Counted from the first letter of the stretch, positions 35,774 through 45,992 are shown. The stretch is 64,000 bases of DNA from UBA2287 sp964479665 (GCA_964479665.1 CAYZNN010000009.1:1-64000), one strand, 5' to 3'. The notes: generated by a model from the sequence alone, not told the origin. A program made the numbers and translations.

Positions 35774-37342
35774 ATGAAAAAGAGTCTTTTTTTTGTAATT
35801 GTTTTTTAATGTTTCGGTTTCAGTATGTTTGCACAAAACTCCACTGAAGTGGAGGGCAAGGTTTTTGGACAATGGGATGCTGATACCGTATATGTTATTG
35901 GTAATATCGAATTCCCAAAGGAGAAAAATTATTGATAAACCCGGGTTGCGTTGTTCACTTCAATGGATTCTTTTCGATAAGCATTTTAGGCTCCATCGAT
36001 GCAATTGGAAGTCAGGTGGATAGTATTCGCTTCATTACCACAGATACTACTATTTTTCATAAATTCGATTTTGAATTGGGAGGTTGGAATGGGATTAAGC
36101 TGGTCAGTAAGTCCGAAGGAAGTGACTCTACCATTTTTGAATTCTACCGCTTTAATTTTTCGAAGTCAGATACTATTGTAAAACATGGTGGTGTTTTTAT
36201 ATCGAAGACTCCCATTGTTGGCGAATATCCAACTGTCATTTCTCAAATAACAGGTCGTTTAAGGATGGTGGTGCAATATTCTTAAAAACACCACAGGGAT
36301 GATTAATTATAATGAATTCTCGAATCACTATGCAGGGAACGATGTTTTATGGGGTTATGGAGGTGTAATATGCGGCGTTAGCTCTTTACCGTATATTTAC
36401 AGAAATACCTTTCGAAACAATGTTTCTACAAGAATTGGTAGCGCTTGCAGTTTTGAATTTACCATACCAACACCAGATGCTAGTGTGTTTGAGAATAATT
36501 TCAGCGCCCTAGGAGGTGCGCTTGGCTCTTTGCGGGCGCATACAGGCGGATTAGTATTAAATAATCTGATTGTTGGAAATGGCTCTACCTTTTTTGGGGG
36601 TGCTATTGCCCATGTTGCTGCATCGCCTGCTCTTGCATATAAAACGATAGTTAATAACCAAACTATATACGGTGGTGGAATCTACTGCAATGAGGGTAGT
36701 AACCCGCAGGTTTACAACTCAATTTTTTGGGGTAATGTTGCATATGCAGGCTATGGACGGCTAGTTTATATTGTCAATGGGGAATTGGCTCCAGAATTTT
36801 ATCATAGCATTTTTGAGCACGGAGCATCAGATTTTTCTGGGGGTGGATATAACGGTACGGTAAATAATTGCCAGGTAACCGATCCCCAATTTTCAGCAAA
36901 TCTTGATAATCCATTTCAATTAGCAGAGAGTTCCCCTGCTATAGATCAGTGTCAAAATTTTATTCCAGGACACAGTTTTACTATGTTCGATTGCGAAGGG
37001 AAACCAAGATTTAGTAACGGTAGCGATGATATTGGCGCGTTTGAACATCTTGGGCCTTCAAGCGATCTATTTGCGTATTTAGATTTAAAAATTTTTTTGG
37101 TTTCTTACAACCCGAAAAGCGAGCGTATAAGTTTGAATTTCCACTTAAATAAATCGGAGAATTTGTATCTCTATACACATGGTCCCCTTTGTGCTCGCAT
37201 TGTAACCTATAGTTTAGGAAACCCCCATAGCGGAAAGTTTAAACATGATGTTTATTTTTCTAGGTCCAATGGTTTAGGATTATTTATTGCAAGGCTCAGA
37301 GTAGGTTCGGTGTTCTTTTCATCTAAGTTTATAGTATTGTAA
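35774..37342 (+). pseudogene. Parallel beta-helix T9SS cargo protein, four lesions
   Basis: The conceptual protein has a signal peptide, beta-helix coils (CVVHFNGFFSISILGSIDAIG; SNCHFSNNRSFKDGGAIFL; YIYRNTFRNN; LVLNNLIVGN; PQVYNSIFWGN) and a C-terminal type A T9SS sorting domain (YNPKSERISLNF to KFIVL, lacking the usual YPNP). It cannot be translated as it stands. TAA at 35807-35809 cuts the signal peptide, and one-base losses are needed near 35928-35931, 36219-36222 and 36297-36299 to join the frames. Each junction restores a recognisable repeat. Only the last segment (36299-37342) is long and open. Intact, it would be exported to the surface by T9SS, probably to bind or cleave polysaccharide. 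Confidence 0.82.
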
Positions 37343-37347
37343 AGCAA

Positions 37348-38130
37348 TTGGAGCGAAACAATATAATTATAGCACTTGAGGAGAGCGTTATAAGGGCCAT
37401 GGATGGTTCAAATAGCGAACTCTTTTCCTATTTGCCTTATATTCTTCAGGATATATGGGAGATTGGAACCGACCCTGCAACCGTTATTGGCTTCATGCAA
37501 AAATTTTTCAAATCCTTTCAGAATTTGAAGGTTCTCGATTTGGGGAGTGGCAAGGGATCGGTTGCTATCCGGGTTGCTGCTGAGTTGAAGTGCCATTGCC
37601 ACGGAATCGATGCTTTGCCTGAATTTGTTGCCTTTTCAAATCAAAAGCAGTTGAATTCGAAGTTGACCATTTGTGCTTGTTTGAGGTTGAAGACATCTGT
37701 CTGAAGCTAGATTCGCTACCTCAATATAATAATATTGGGTGCTATTGGACCTGTTTTAGGAAACTATTTCGAAACTCTCACAAAACTGTCTCGTTGCTTG
37801 GCTCCCGGTGGTCTAATAATAATTGATGATGGATATAGCAATGAAAGTTCTGCTTTCTCAAACTCCAAGGTTTTTAAAAAGTCTGACATACTGCAGCAAA
37901 TTTCGGATGCAGGTATGATACTGGTTGATGAGGAGATTGTTGAGAGCTGTACTTATAAAGATGCCGATGACTTTATTTTGGGTAGTATTAATAAGAGGCG
38001 CCTTGAACTAATAAATGTGTATCCTACTAAGGCCAATCTCTTTTTGAATTACATTGCAAATGAGGAAAGGGAAACCCAAATGCTTCGAACAGATTTAATA
38101 TGTTCGACTATGGCTATTAGGAGGTTTTAA
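37348..38130 (+). pseudogene. Class I SAM methyltransferase with two offsetting frameshifts
   Basis: The first part (from TTG 37348) holds motif I of SAM-dependent methyltransferases (VLDLGSGKGSVAI) and motif II region (CHGIDALPEFV). The last part has CLAPGGLIIIDDGY. Between about 37645 and 37730 the meaningful frame is shifted: KAVEFEVDHLCLFEVEDICLK is read in another frame. Loss of one A in the run at 37643-37646 and gain of one base near 37728 explain this. In the outer frame the insert contains TGA at 37702 and TAG at 37708. The gene begins 6 bases after the broken beta-helix gene and converges with the CapA-like gene (4-base overlap). The substrate is unknown. Confidence 0.82.
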
Positions 38131-39359
38131 CGAGTGTATATTGCTTTAAGTTTAATCTGTTCAAGGGACCGTTTCTTTCTCCAGGGAATAATTCTTCGCA
38201 ACTTTTCGGGGGGCAACTTTTCTTCCTCAAGGTTAATCCATGGCAGTAGCCATGTGCCATTTCTGAAATGAATTTCGGGAGTATTATAATTTTCTTTTCC
38301 ATAAAGTTTGCGCGAATCGGAAGCAAATTCGGAGAAAAGTAGTTCATCGTCAATGCCGAAATAATCAGGTATTTGTTCGTATTGCGAAACCGGCAGAACC
38401 TGAAATACCCGTTTCCCGTTTCTAAAAGGAGTGTGTACCCATACTAAAAAGTGGCCAGCATGCGTAATTCGAGTGCCATTTTCACCCTTTTCAATCCGAA
38501 TTGCAGCAATGGCTCCCCCGTTCCTATGTCTGTTTCGTTGGTTCGAAACGAAATTACCAAGGGAATAAACTGCTACGCGACCTACCGTGCTATCAGTATC
38601 GAATGAGCACTCCATTCGCTGGAGAACATGCGGGTGTGAACCAATTACTATTCTTATTCCCAAATTTTGCATGAACGAAGTGAGTTTAAGTTGTTCAATG
38701 TTGGGCGAACGTTGGTATTCGTTACCCCAGTGCAAAAAGGCAATAACTTCGTCCACTTCCATTCTTTTTGCTTTTTCAAAATCGTTTCGAATTTGAGCAG
38801 TATCAATTAGGTTTACAATGGCGGGGGCAGGTACAGGTATGCCATTTGTACCATAAGTGTAATTAAGTAGTGCAACCCTAATTCCATTTTGCTCAATGAG
38901 CAATGGATAGGTTGAGTCCTTGTTTTCCTGGTTTTTATATGTTCCAGCAAATGGGATTGAGCGTTGGTTAAGTACCTCGATTGTTCGAATAATGCCGTTC
39001 TTCCCTCGGTCAACAGAATGATTATTTGCTGTAACCAGAGTGGTAACACCTGAACTCTTTAGGGCATCGGCAAGCGCATCGGGCGAACTGAACTGTGGAT
39101 AACCTGCGTAGGGCTCACCAGCTAAGGTTACTTCTAAATTGGCAATGACTACGTCGGCTAGTTTGAATACAGGGGCAACACGAGAAAATACGCTATCGTA
39201 CGAATAGGTTCCAGTTTTATCATCGAATGCTGATTTTATTTGCATACCATGCCCCATAACATCGCCAACGAACATGATAGTTAGGGCCCCTGAACCGGCG
39301 TTTTGGGATAATGCCCCCAGGGAGGCTAAAAGGAAAGCAAAAAGAAGAAAGAGTCTCAT
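38127..39359 (-). CDS. Exported CapA-family metallophosphatase-like protein
   Basis: About 410 residues: a signal peptide (MRLFLLFAFLLASLGALSQ) and a PGA_cap/CapA domain with the metallo-dependent phosphatase layout. Motifs are FVGDVMGHG near residue 30, ANLEVTLAGEP, TLVTANNHSVDRG and LHWGNEY, then VIGSHPHVLQ. The family was named for poly-gamma-glutamate capsule synthesis, but most members are of unknown substrate. The start at 39359 is chosen over 39383 because the latter lies inside the predicted -7 box (39381-39388). It is intact although both neighbours are broken, and its stop overlaps the end of the methyltransferase pseudogene. Confidence 0.9.
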   Translation of the reverse strand: MRLFLLFAFLLASLGALSQNAGSGALTIMFVGDVMGHGMQIKSAFDDKTGTYSYDSVFSRVAPVFKLADVVIANLEVTLAGEPYAGYPQFSSPDALADALKSSGVTTLVTANNHSVDRGKNGIIRTIEVLNQRSIPFAGTYKNQENKDSTYPLLIEQNGIRVALLNYTYGTNGIPVPAPAIVNLIDTAQIRNDFEKAKRMEVDEVIAFLHWGNEYQRSPNIEQLKLTSFMQNLGIRIVIGSHPHVLQRMECSFDTDSTVGRVAVYSLGNFVSNQRNRHRNGGAIAAIRIEKGENGTRITHAGHFLVWVHTPFRNGKRVFQVLPVSQYEQIPDYFGIDDELLFSEFASDSRKLYGKENYNTPEIHFRNGTWLLPWINLEEEKLPPEKLRRIIPWRKKRSLEQIKLKAIYTR

Positions 39360-39380
39360 AAATAGCCAAACAGGTTTACG

Positions 39381-39388
39381 CAAAAGTA
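39381..39388 (-). promoter_or_regulatory. Promoter -7 element of the CapA-like gene
   Basis: TACTTTTG on the minus strand matches TAnnTTTG. The predicted start is near 39374, about 15 bases before ATG 39359, and this decides the start codon. Confidence 0.5.
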
Positions 39389-39450
39389 AAATAAAAATGT
39401 ATAAAACATTGCAACCTGTAACTCCCTAAATTATTGGGATAAATAATAAA

Positions 39451-39476
39451 AAACGAGGGGAATGTTCCCCTCGTTT
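39451..39476 (-). terminator. Terminator after the large T9SS gene
   Basis: A perfect 12-bp stem (39451-39462 with 39465-39476, core CGAGGGGAA/TTCCCCTCG) with a 2-base centre, followed on the minus strand by a T-rich run. Confidence 0.85.
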
Positions 39477-39548
39477 GCACCATTAACCTTAACCCGTTAC
39501 CACACTGCCTATGCCCGAACGGGTGCAATTCGAGAGTAAGCAGCGATA

Positions 39549-42500
39549 CTATTTCACTACCAAACGGCCAACGTAACGACCTTTTGTTGTTTCGGCAACT
39601 ACAAAGTACATTCCGCATGCAATTCCGTTTAACGAAACTGAACCGTTTGCCATTGTTTTCTCCAGAATTACCTGTCCAGTAGCGTTTACAACCTTTACAT
39701 TGTATGGTAGGTTATTGTTGTCCTTTATTGCAATATTAACCTGATTACTAGCGGGATTCGGATATAAACTTAATGCTCCGTTCATACTCTCCCCGCTTGT
39801 TATTCCTGTGTTAAAGTCAACGCTAACATTGTCGATTAGCAGGTAGCCCTGAAAATCTTCGCTGTGACCATGGAATCCCATAAAGTAAACTCCATTGGTG
39901 GCAACGTTAAAATTAACGTTTGCCTCGAGCCGCTCTAGATTATTGAGGTTCAAGTTTTGATAAATTGCAGTGGTTTGCATGGAGGTTGATACGTTGCTTG
40001 TTCCAAGGTAAACGCTTAAACGCTCTAAAGGATTTGGTACAATTTGGTCGCCCATGGTTCTGAACCAAAACTTAAGCTTATAGCTCTGTCCGGCTTCGAG
40101 TTCGAATGGAGGAGTAATTAGCCAGTCGTTCATATCGTAAAAGTTGAAAATAATATTCATTGCATTGGGTGCCGAATGCGCCAACTCCGGGGTAGCATTA
40201 TTGTTTACCGCATCCCATGTCGGACCGTCGTTATTTGTGTTTTCAACTGTCCAGCCAAGTGGGTAGTTCGAACCTGGGCCAGTTACAACAGCATCGAAAT
40301 TTTCAGACCAAGTGAGAGCTGTGATGGTTGGGTTGGGCATTGTAGTAAACGACCAAACAGGGCAATCAACTGCATCGCCATTGGCGTTATAGGGAACAAC
40401 CTTCCAGAAGTAAGTAGTGGCAGAACTGAGCGCACCGGTGTAGGTATAGGAGGTATTGCTGCTACCTTCGAAAACCTGTCCGTTAATTATTGAGAAATCG
40501 GTGTCCGATTCGCCCATGTAAAGTTTATAGCCCGTTGGTTCGCCTCCGCCATTAATCCATTGCAACTTGAGGTTTACCATAATGTCAACATTGGTTGCAC
40601 CATTGAGTGGCTTCGAAACTTGTGCTAAATTTGGTGTTGTGCCAGTTGCTGTATTCCAGCTTACATCGTCGACCCAGATTGAGGTAACCGATGATGTTTC
40701 GGGGTTTCCACCATGGCGAATTCCAACGTAAGGATAACCCGCCATGGGTTCCATAGAAATAGAAAATTGCTGGTACTCGTTTGTAAGAGTAATCGTTTCA
40801 ACCGTTACAAAGGAATTTACATCGTATGGATTGGCCATAAAAACAACAATTACCGACACATTGTAATCGCCTCCTCGTTTAGCGTAAGATTTAAGTTGAT
40901 GCGTATCGAAATTCGACAAGCCTGGGGTTACTAGCGTAACTGGGTAATTGTGCTCCGAGAACATTACAAACTTGGCAACATTGGGTGTAGAGTAGGCCCA
41001 GCTATCGGATTTAATGGCAACCGATGTAAACTCGTGATTGGGATTATTTAATGCGTTCCAGCCTGAAGGCAAGCACAAACTTGCATCGAATGGGTGGAAA
41101 AAGTTGGACACAAGGGCAACCGCATTTCCCGACAGGTCGATTGTATTATTACTGGTAAAATCGCCTTGGACGTATAATGTAAGCAATTTACTTGCTGCCC
41201 CCACGGCTGCTGGGCTGTATGTTACAACCACTTGAGCGCTTTCGCTCGGAGCTAAAATGGCAGCAAACGAACACGAGAATGGAGCCTCAACGCTTACGTT
41301 GGTAATATTCAGAAAACCCGTGCCGGTATTGGTTATTGTAACCGATTTCTCCATAGACCCAGTAATGGCCAAATTCGAAAAGTCGATACTGCTGTTGCTT
41401 AGCGTTATTTCGCCACCATCGGAAATTTCGTCAATAGCAATGTCGTCGATAAAAATTGGGTAACCACTCTGACCCTCTGGGCGGGCGTATCTCCAAGGCA
41501 GGAGTTAGTTAGACGATTCGTAACTCGACAAGTCGAAGAAATTCCATGTTCACTCGTTTGGCGTGGCGGGCGACAAAACGCCAAGTTCGGCCCACGAATT
41601 GCCTCCATCTGTTGAAACTTCTGCATAAGTTGCATCGGCCCCTTCAACCTTACCAACTATAGTTGAGTTGTTTCTCCACCAAAACGAAACGTAATGATTG
41701 GCAGGCAAGTTAATACGTGGGGTAACAAGAACATAATCGCCTCCTGTTCCACTCGGATTGCAAACTGCGCTGCTTAAACCATTATACGCATTAACTTCGC
41801 TCGATTTATTCCAGTTTATTGGATTTGCTTGATAGTGCCAGTCGGTTAAAGTTAAATCGCCATACCATCCGGGAGTCCAAATTTCGTTGTCCTCGAAACC
41901 CTGTGCATAAGGCATTTCGATTATTACCCTTTGGGTTTGAAAATTGAACACTGGTGATTCAGCTTGGTGGGTTGCGTTTTTGCTACAACCTTCCAGAAAT
42001 AGGTAGTTTTCGATTGAAGCGGCGTACTTGGAGGCACAATTGTAGCAATTCCCGGCTCGGTAACCTCCACATCCGATGCAATTTTTATGCTTTCGTCCAT
42101 TGTTGAAACCAACGTTTCGTTGGTACTAAAGTACACGTCGTATAAAGTGGAATTATTTCCAATTTGAATCGATAAATTGGTGTCGATATTAACTTTTTTG
42201 GAATTTGAGGTTGGAGTTTCGTTCTGTGGTGTTTCGGGAGCCGCACCTGCCCCGTAGTAAAAGCGGACATTTGGGAGCGCTTTTGGATAAGGATCCCAGC
42301 CGTTTGCTGTTGGGAAAGCGGTGTCGCTTCCTACAACCTTTATAACCGACTCGGTTGCGCTAAATCCTGCATAAGGCGACAAACCTGTCCTATTTTCCCA
42401 TAGAACTACCAAACTTTTCGATCCATCGTATTCAAAGTTTGTTGTTAACTGAATTTCGTGCCAGCCTGTTTGTGAAAAGGTTAGGTTGCCTTCGAAAACA

Positions 42501-42808
42501 AGAGTATAACCCGATGAGGTTGGATTCTCGTAATCGGCTGTTAACGAAGTGGCCTCAACGCATTTCATGTAAATTTTTTGGTTGTTGAGCGTTTTCGATG
42601 TAGTGCTTGTGTAGTTAACAGCAAATTTTACAATAGTTTTGCTGCCATTGAGTTGCTACAACTTGTAAAGAGCTTTTGCCCATGAGTAGTTCCACGAGGT
42701 ATAGGGGAACGACGAACTTGCGGTTCCGTTTCCAATTTCAACAAAACTTTGCGAGTATGTTTGCCATGCAAAGCAAAAGAGAATCGCTGCCAAGTATAAT
42801 TTCTTCAT
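39549..42808 (-). pseudogene. Large T9SS-secreted adhesin-like protein, four lesions
   Basis: From ATG 42808 the conceptual product (about 1,085 residues) has a signal peptide (MKKLYLAAILFCFAW), two jelly-roll domains of the cleaved-adhesin/choice-of-anchor J type (YAQGFEDNEIW and WSENFDAVVTG starts), and fibronectin-like segments with TTYFWKVV. An Ig-like segment (SMEKSVTITNTGTGFLNI) and an intact T9SS sorting domain (SLYPNPASNQVNI to GRLVVK) complete it. Lesions are TAG at 42658-42656, loss of one A in the run at 41977-41981, TGA at 41552-41550 and TAA at 41507-41505. The longest open part, 39549-41372, has no signal peptide. Intact it would be a cell-surface adhesin. The terminator downstream is still good. 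Confidence 0.85.
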
Positions 42809-42979
42809 ACGAATAGGTTTTAGAAAAGAAAAATTTGGGCAATGTTATCGCTTTGCGAGTAAGCACATATTGGGGTATTCCCTTATATTTTGAGAAAATT
42901 CAGGTAATTTTTAACTACAGCTTTAGTAGCTGATTAAGTTCAAATGAATTAAAAAAGGGTTTGCTTTACACCGCGAATA

Positions 42980-43423
42980 CTAATTATCGTTAGCATACCA
43001 CTCGGCATAGCTGGTGGGGGTTTCGTGAAGTTTTAGGTGATGCAGTTTTGTTCCTTTCGGTAATTTGCTTGCTATAAGTTCTGCAATATGAAGCAAAAAG
43101 TTTTCGCAGGTAGGCTGGTAGTCAACAATTTCTGTTCTTTGAAGTTTGCCAGCATATGCAAGGGCAGATAGGTCGGTTCCTTTCTTTAGTAGAAGAATAT
43201 GGTCAAACCGATTAAGGATGGTTTGCTTAACTATCTTTTTTAAGTCGCCAAAGTCGATTACCATTCCTAATTTTGTATTTTTCTCGTCGGATATTGGTGA
43301 TCCAATTACTGTAACAGAAAGACGATAGGAGTGGCCATGAATATTGGAACATGGTCCATCATATCCGGTTAGTACGTGGGCCATTTCGAAAGTAAACTCT
43401 TTGGTGACTCTAATGACAGGCAT
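42980..43423 (-). CDS. queD: 6-carboxytetrahydropterin synthase (QueD/PTPS family)
   Basis: 147 residues. The zinc-binding histidines appear in FEMAHVL and IHGHSYRL, with the catalytic Cys just before the latter (GPCSNIHGH). The C-terminal PTCENF motif and the final Glu of LKLHETPTSYAEW match the PTPS fold. QueD converts 7,8-dihydroneopterin triphosphate to 6-carboxytetrahydropterin, the first committed step to preQ0 and queuosine. No queC, queE or queF genes adjoin, so the alternative of a biopterin-type enzyme cannot be ruled out, but QueD is the usual role in this phylum. It follows the ArsR-type gene by 61 bases on the same strand. Confidence 0.9.
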   Translation of the reverse strand: MPVIRVTKEFTFEMAHVLTGYDGPCSNIHGHSYRLSVTVIGSPISDEKNTKLGMVIDFGDLKKIVKQTILNRFDHILLLKKGTDLSALAYAGKLQRTEIVDYQPTCENFLLHIAELIASKLPKGTKLHHLKLHETPTSYAEWYANDN

Positions 43424-43484
43424 CTTTTATAAGTGTTTGAACATTAAATAGTACAAAACAGGAATAGTTTATATTGGGTAGGTT

Positions 43485-43775
43485 TTATTTGGTATTGCAT
43501 CTACCAAGACAATCCAAAATCTTCGACATGCCTTCGTTTTGCAAAAAATAGAAAGTGTTCTTACCTTTCCGTTTCGCATGAAGTACCCCTTTGCTTTTGA
43601 GTATTCCAAGGTGATGCGATGTAGCCGACTGCTCAATATTTAGTTTTTCATGAATCTCAGATACAGTAAGGCGCTTGCCGTCTTCAAGCATATTCAGAAT
43701 GGCAATGCGCATTGGGTGGGCAAGGGCCTTTAGGGTAGAGGCAGCCTGTTCAAGCATTTCAACATTAATGTTCAT
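43485..43775 (-). CDS. ArsR-family winged-helix transcriptional regulator
   Basis: 96 residues, almost entirely an ArsR/SmtB winged helix: ALAHPMRIAILNMLEDGKRLTVSEI, then the recognition helix in EQSATSHHLGILKSKGVL and the wing RKGKNTFYFLQ. A Cys lies in the tail (CLGRCNTK), but the classical metal-binding CxCxxC in helix 3 is missing, so it need not sense metal. It is transcribed divergently from the polyprenyl synthase gene and may regulate itself or queD downstream. The ATG at 43775 starts 23 bases after a -7 element. Confidence 0.92.
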   Translation of the reverse strand: MNINVEMLEQAASTLKALAHPMRIAILNMLEDGKRLTVSEIHEKLNIEQSATSHHLGILKSKGVLHAKRKGKNTFYFLQNEGMSKILDCLGRCNTK

Positions 43776-43797
43776 CTCAATACATATTTAACTCATG

Positions 43798-43805
43798 CAA
43801 ATATA
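43798..43805 (-). promoter_or_regulatory. Promoter -7 element of the ArsR-type gene
   Basis: TATATTTG on the minus strand matches TAnnTTTG. It lies in the AT-rich divergent region shared with the polyprenyl synthase gene. Confidence 0.5.
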
Positions 43806-43908
43806 TAAATATATAAATTAATGATTTGGTTAAATTCTGGTTTTTAAAAAAAATAATATAATTCATTAAAAAGTACTTAATTTGCTTGTTCATTTCTAAT
43901 TGCCGTAA

Positions 43909-44883
43909 ATGTCACTTTTGAATACTATAAGAAAACCAGTAACCAAGGAACTGCACGATTTTGAACCCTATTTCCGAGAAACAATGCGCTCAAGCGTGCC
44001 CCTTTTGTCGGTTATTACAAATTATATTTTGCGTACTAAGGGTAAACAGCTTCGGCCTTTGCTTGTATATCTGTCTGCCGGACTAAATGGGACTATCGGC
44101 CAAAATACAAAAGTGGCTGCGGCTATGATAGAACTTCTGCACACTGCTACTCTCGTTCACGACGATGTAGTAGACGAGGCTTACGAAAGAAGAGGGTTTC
44201 TTTCCATTAATGCACTTTGGCGTTCGAAGGCTGCAGTTCTTGTTGGCGACTTTCTACTCTCGAGAGGGCTTCAGCTGGCGCTTGAGTCGAATCAGATCGA
44301 TTTGCTTCGCAACATGAGCAATGCTGTGAAAAAAATGAGCGAAGGGGAACTGCTTCAAATTGAACGCTCCCGAAAAATGAATATTGATGAGGAAACTTAC
44401 TACCAAATAATTGGTATGAAAACCGCCGAACTCATCTCATCGTGCACAGTTAATGGTGCTTGTTCTGTAGGGGCCACGCAACAACAAATTCAAAAAATGC
44501 GTGAGTTCGGATTCAATCTGGGTATGACTTTTCAAATACGCGACGACCTATTCGACTATACCTCAAAAGGTATTTTAGGAAAGCCTACAGGAAACGATAT
44601 TAAAGAGAAGAAGTTAACGCTTCCAATTATTTACGCACTAAACCAAGTAGGAAAATCGAAGCAGAGGGAAATAAGGTCGTTAATCCGAGAAAGCAAACGC
44701 GATTCGCAGGCAGTCGAAAGGGTTGTTGCATTTGCGCACGAGAATGGCGGAATAGCCTACACCGAAAATGTAATGAACCAATATCGACTAAATGCCATTG
44801 CGAATCTAGGTGGCTATTCGAATAATCCCTATAAGGAGTCGCTAATTGAACTCGCAAATTATATAGTTGAAAGAAGAAACTAA
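43909..44883 (+). CDS. Long-chain polyprenyl diphosphate synthase
   Basis: 324 residues. Both Asp-rich motifs of trans-prenyl synthases are present: HDDVVDEA near residue 84 and RDDLFDY near 212, along with GKQLRPLLV and the KTAELISS segment. Small residues before the first motif (HTATLVHDD) fit a long product such as an octaprenyl chain for menaquinone. The enzyme adds isopentenyl diphosphate units to an allylic primer and depends on the MEP pathway (dxs at 30068-31987). It heads a plus-strand run with the frameshifted zinc-ribbon gene and cvpA. No Shine-Dalgarno sequence is seen. Confidence 0.93.
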   Translation: MSLLNTIRKPVTKELHDFEPYFRETMRSSVPLLSVITNYILRTKGKQLRPLLVYLSAGLNGTIGQNTKVAAAMIELLHTATLVHDDVVDEAYERRGFLSINALWRSKAAVLVGDFLLSRGLQLALESNQIDLLRNMSNAVKKMSEGELLQIERSRKMNIDEETYYQIIGMKTAELISSCTVNGACSVGATQQQIQKMREFGFNLGMTFQIRDDLFDYTSKGILGKPTGNDIKEKKLTLPIIYALNQVGKSKQREIRSLIRESKRDSQAVERVVAFAHENGGIAYTENVMNQYRLNAIANLGGYSNNPYKESLIELANYIVERRN

Positions 44884-44898
44884 AGTATAGTGCAATAA

Positions 44899-45427
44899 AT
44901 GTACAATTCATTCAGTCAATGTCCTGTTTGCAGTCACGGAGTTGAGAACCCAAACGAAAAATGCTCTTCGAGTGGGTATCCTTTTTCAGGAACAGAAAAG
45001 GAGAAATCGATTTTTATTGCCAATCAAATAATGAACAAAGAGCATATGCTTGATACTGGTAAAACTACAAAGCAGGCACGTTTTGTTTTGATCGTCATAG
45101 GTGGGCTTATAATTTTTTCGGGTAATCTTACACAGCAAGTAAACCCTTTCTCCATTGCTATTTCGATTGGAGTTGGTTCTATCTTCTTTTTTGGATCTCT
45201 TACAAAAAAAAGAACCGTTTATTTCTATTATCATCCCATTAATTCTTTTGCTATCAAACTACGCTGGAATGGCAGTTTCAGATCCTTTATTCATTGCTAA
45301 GGGCATACTATGGAAGGCTCTTTTTATTGGTGTTATACTTTACAGCCTCATTAATGTTTGGAAGGCTCAAAAAATAAAGAGAAAACCCCATATTTTAATA
45401 ATTAATCACAAAACTAAAGCGTTATGA
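44899..45427 (+). pseudogene. Zinc-ribbon membrane protein gene with frameshift in an A8 run
   Basis: The first frame (44899-45300) encodes a zinc ribbon CPVC...KCSSSG, a GTEKEKSIFIANQIM helix and membrane segments. A meaningful continuation with two more membrane helices (SIIIPLILLLSNYAGM; KALFIGVILYSLINV) is in the next frame up to TGA 45427. That stop overlaps the ATG of cvpA (ATGA), as expected for the true gene end. One extra A in the run of eight at 45204-45211 explains the shift. The ribbon has also lost its fourth Cys (CSSS instead of CxxC). Decay is likely, but slippage on A8 could still give some full product. Confidence 0.75.
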
Positions 45428-45951
45428 GTTACTTCGACTTAATTTTTCTTGCCATCTTTATTCTTGCCGGGTTTAGTGGCTATAAGAGCGGTTTTGTAAG
45501 GCAAGTTGCCTCGCTTGCGGGTTTGCTCCTCGGAATATGGGGGGCAATATATTTTTCCGATTATACAGCTACTTTCCTAGTTGAAAACCTTTCGGTTAAA
45601 ACAAAATACTTACCACTAATATCATTTGCAATAACCTTTGTGGTTATTCTGATTGCAGTGCATTTTCTGGGAGAGCTAGTAAGCAAAATTTTCGATATGG
45701 CTATGCTGGGTTTTGCCAATAGTATTTTAGGGGTTGTGTTTGGTGTTGTTAAAAGCGTTTTAATTCTGAGTGTAATCATTGTAATTGCCGAAAAATTTGA
45801 AGATAAATTCAGGATATTTCCAACTAATATCGAGGAAAAGTCGCTCTTTTACAAACCTGTCCGCAATGTGTCGCCCGCAATATTCCCTTATCTCCATTTC
45901 GATGAGATTCGAGGAAAAATAAAGGAATCCTTTTCGAATCAGTGGGATTAA
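45424..45951 (+). CDS. CvpA-family membrane protein
   Basis: 175 residues with four transmembrane helices and the CvpA signature (MSYFDLIFLAIFILAGFSGYKSGFVRQVASLAGLLLGIW). The family was named for colicin V production. Its molecular role is uncertain; links to envelope stability have been reported. The ATG overlaps the stop of the preceding zinc-ribbon gene (ATGA), so translation would be coupled to that broken gene. The C-terminal 45 residues are cytoplasmic and charged. Next is tyrS, with its own promoter 36 bases upstream of its start. Confidence 0.92.
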   Translation: MSYFDLIFLAIFILAGFSGYKSGFVRQVASLAGLLLGIWGAIYFSDYTATFLVENLSVKTKYLPLISFAITFVVILIAVHFLGELVSKIFDMAMLGFANSILGVVFGVVKSVLILSVIIVIAEKFEDKFRIFPTNIEEKSLFYKPVRNVSPAIFPYLHFDEIRGKIKESFSNQWD

Positions 45952-45992
45952 CCTATATGCTGGGAGGAGTTTATATTTGGCAGTCTTTTTCT

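Noticed and set aside
39549..41372. Treating this stretch as an independent complete gene
   Set aside because: It lacks a signal peptide though it ends in a T9SS sorting domain, and the same frame continues upstream through two stops with meaningful protein sequence.
4330..42808. Stop-codon reassignment as an explanation for internal stops
   Set aside because: All three stop codons occur inside broken genes, frameshifts accompany them, and core genes use normal stops without internal TGA, TAA or TAG.
45972..45979. First TATATTTG as the -33 partner of the tyrS promoter
   Set aside because: Only 13 bases separate it from the second TATATTTG, too few for the 19-20 seen at the tRNA promoters; it may be an alternative -7 element.
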